Origin: Peronospora farinosa
Taxonomy: Eukaryota; Oomycota; Peronosporomycetes; Peronosporales; Peronosporaceae
Length of the DNA: 41,383 bases
Direction of reading: 5' to 3'
Assembly: GCA_947646735.1 (NCBI GenBank)
Contig: CANTFK010000608.1
Location: forward strand, 1-41,383
Shown piece by piece: positions 39,835 to 41,383 of this stretch. Within the stretch, counting starts at the first letter, position 1; each line of letters opens with the position of its first letter. The translations under genes were made by a program, and so were the position numbers. A model generated the notes under the pieces. The model was given only the letters and a program-made list of their open reading frames with translations, was not told where the DNA came from and did not search any database.

Positions 39835-41116
39835 TTACACGTTGTTCAGAGCAGCTACACCCGGAAGCACCTTGCCCTCGAGCAACTCCAGGCTAGCGCC
39901 GCCACCCGTGGAGATATGGCTCATCCTAGAACCAAGACCGGCTTGCTCGACGGCGGCCACAGAGTCACCGCCTCCGACGATGGTGGTGACGCCGTTATCC
40001 GTACTCGCCGCAAGAGCCTCAGCCACACTGATCGTACCTTTAGCAAAGTTGGGAAATTCAAAGACACCCATGGGGCCATTCCACACAACAGTCTTGCGCT
40101 CCTTCAGCTCCTTGGCAAACATGGTCCGTGAGTCCGGGCCAATGTCAGACCCAACCAGTCGTCGGGGATAGCGTTAGCGGGTACAACCTTCCACTGAGCA
40201 TCTGCATCAAACTTGTCAGCAATCACGACGTCGGTGGGGAGCACAATATGCACCCCGCGTTTCTTGGCCTCATCTAGAATCTCCTTAGCGAGCTCGACCT
40301 ACTCTTCCCTCAATGACCGATTTGCCACGTCTTGACCTTAGGCTTTGCGGAGACGTGAAAATCATGCCACCGCCAATCATAATGTTGTCACACTTTTGCG
40401 GCAAGGCTTGAGCACGGGAATCTTGGTAGACACCTTGGCGCCGCCAACGATGGCACCCAACGGACGTCCAAGGCGTCCACTGCACCGGACGGGTGCGCGA
40501 GCTCCTTCTAAATCAAAAACCCTGCCACGTTGGTTTTGATGTAATTGGTCCACCTTCCATCGAAGCGTGAGCGACGGTGAGCGTGCCGAACGCGTCATTG
40601 ACATAGATATCAGTTCCGCTGAGCGAGCTGGTTCGCCAAACTCAGGATCATTCTTTGTCTCTTGTCTGTAAAAACAGACGTTCCTCGGCGGACGATCTGC
40701 CGTCGCCAGCGCTTCAATGTCTACGTCCACCTGTGGACCGACGCAGTCGTCTAGGTTTATAATGGGGCTACCAAGTAGCTCACCAAGACGTGTGGCTACG
40801 GGCGTAAGACGGAGCTCATTCTTTGTCTCACCGTCAGGACGGCCCAGATGCGAGCACAACACCGTGCAGGCACCCGATTGAAGCAGTTTGAGTGTCGGTA
40901 AGACGGCACGGATGCGCGTATCGTCCGTGATAATAGCGGGCGTTACGTTCTTCCAGACGGCACGTTCAGATCAGCACACACTAGTACGCGTGGACCTTTG
41001 AGGCTCTGACGCTGCGCCAGATTCTCAAGACTGAGCTTGGATACGCTCATTGTACGCGCTATGGAGCTAGATGGACATGCTATTTGCATGGCCATGGCAC
41101 GTGATAGATTCAGCAT
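39835..41116 (-). pseudogene. Phosphoglycerate kinase, full length but frame-broken, with mitochondrial-type presequence
   Basis: PGK interconverts 1,3-bisphosphoglycerate + ADP and 3-phosphoglycerate + ATP. Minus-strand pieces cover the whole enzyme: presequence [166 protein letters not shown] and [22 protein letters not shown]. At least seven frame changes occur (near 40955, 40630, 40555, 40470, 40400, 40320 and 40160), and a TAG stands where Glu is expected (40508-40510). The end (39835-40122) is clean. Either the gene is decaying or this part of the assembly is poor; as PGK is essential, an intact copy must exist in one form or another. ATG at 41114-41116 is the first in frame. Confidence 0.8.
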
Positions 41117-41383
41117 CTTGACGGAAAATAAAGAAGAAGAGGAAGGAGACTTGTGCAATATAGACTTGATGAAGGAATACCAGTGACGACACTAAGCAGT
41201 ATTTCTGCTTGGAAAAGGTGATGGGTACAGCAAAATGCATAAGCTGTACGTTGATCGGATTGTACAGGGTAACAAAGGATACAGGTAACTGATAGACTAT
41301 CTTTCTCTATAGATATGAAACTGTAATGTATACAATATGCGTGGGTATTGATATATGAAGCACTATATTAAATCAAATATGAT
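41117..41383. other. Upstream region of phosphoglycerate kinase
   Basis: The PGK promoter should lie here. On the coding strand a pyrimidine-rich leader (CTCCTTCCTCTTCTTCTTTA) ends 10-30 nt before the ATG. The rest is AT-rich and no gene is seen before the window edge. Confidence 0.45.

Noticed and set aside
1..41383. CRISPR arrays, rRNA or tRNA genes
   Set aside because: None was found by eye; the repeats seen are tandem or dispersed and lack spacer structure, and no cloverleaf with A and B boxes was recognised. A tRNAscan run would be needed to exclude tRNAs.

Overview
This window looks like the nuclear genome of an oomycete (Peronosporales, probably a downy mildew or a close relative). 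The evidence is a Ty3/gypsy gag of oomycete type, a CxxC/HGGG zinc-finger protein typical of oomycetes, a possible Crinkler-like ubiquitin-fold protein, few and short introns (67-119 bp, GT..AG), and tightly packed single-copy eukaryotic genes on both strands. No prokaryotic operon, CRISPR array or recognisable tRNA was seen. All identifications come from reading the sequence and from remembered family motifs; no database search was run.

Layout. Positions 1-1.74 kb hold the leftward remnant of a Ty3/gypsy retrotransposon: a gag broken by a frameshift and stops, with a zinc knuckle and a putative LTR. At 1.89-4.51 kb is an ALIX/Bro1 ESCRT adaptor (+). A gene-poor stretch (4.5-7.5 kb) holds a (TATG)16 microsatellite and a small possible Crinkler-like ORF (-). 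Then come an HGGG zinc-finger protein (+), glucose-6-phosphate dehydrogenase (+) and a DOT1-type histone methyltransferase (+). PEX3 (-) and a three-exon NUDCD3-like co-chaperone (+) are divergent. A four-exon EMG1/NEP1 rRNA methyltransferase (-) lies downstream of a 1890-residue CHD-type remodeler (-). A four-helix membrane protein (-) is divergent from three-exon V-ATPase subunit E (+). A decayed phosphopantetheinyl transferase pseudogene (-) abuts SDHAF2 (-), which is divergent from three-exon COP9 subunit 3 (+). From 27.9 to 36.3 kb is a giant NO VEIN-like GHKL-ATPase/DUF3883 protein (-), split by a frame change at an A7 run. The right end carries a fused phosphoglycerate dehydrogenase-phosphoserine aminotransferase (-) and phosphoglycerate kinase (-).

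The most interesting part is 36.65-41.12 kb. PGK, whose product or substrate is 3-phosphoglycerate, is followed on the same strand, about 125 bp away, by one polypeptide that would carry out the first two steps of serine synthesis from 3-phosphoglycerate. Both begin with what look like mitochondrial presequences, which fits the known mitochondrial lower glycolysis of stramenopiles. The same region holds a 27-G run, an apparent ~25-nt deletion, many indels and a nonsense codon. It is therefore either poor assembly sequence or a decaying pair of genes, and the sequence alone cannot decide. The second notable item is the PPTase pseudogene, which still keeps a family-specific helix motif and an apparent intron position.
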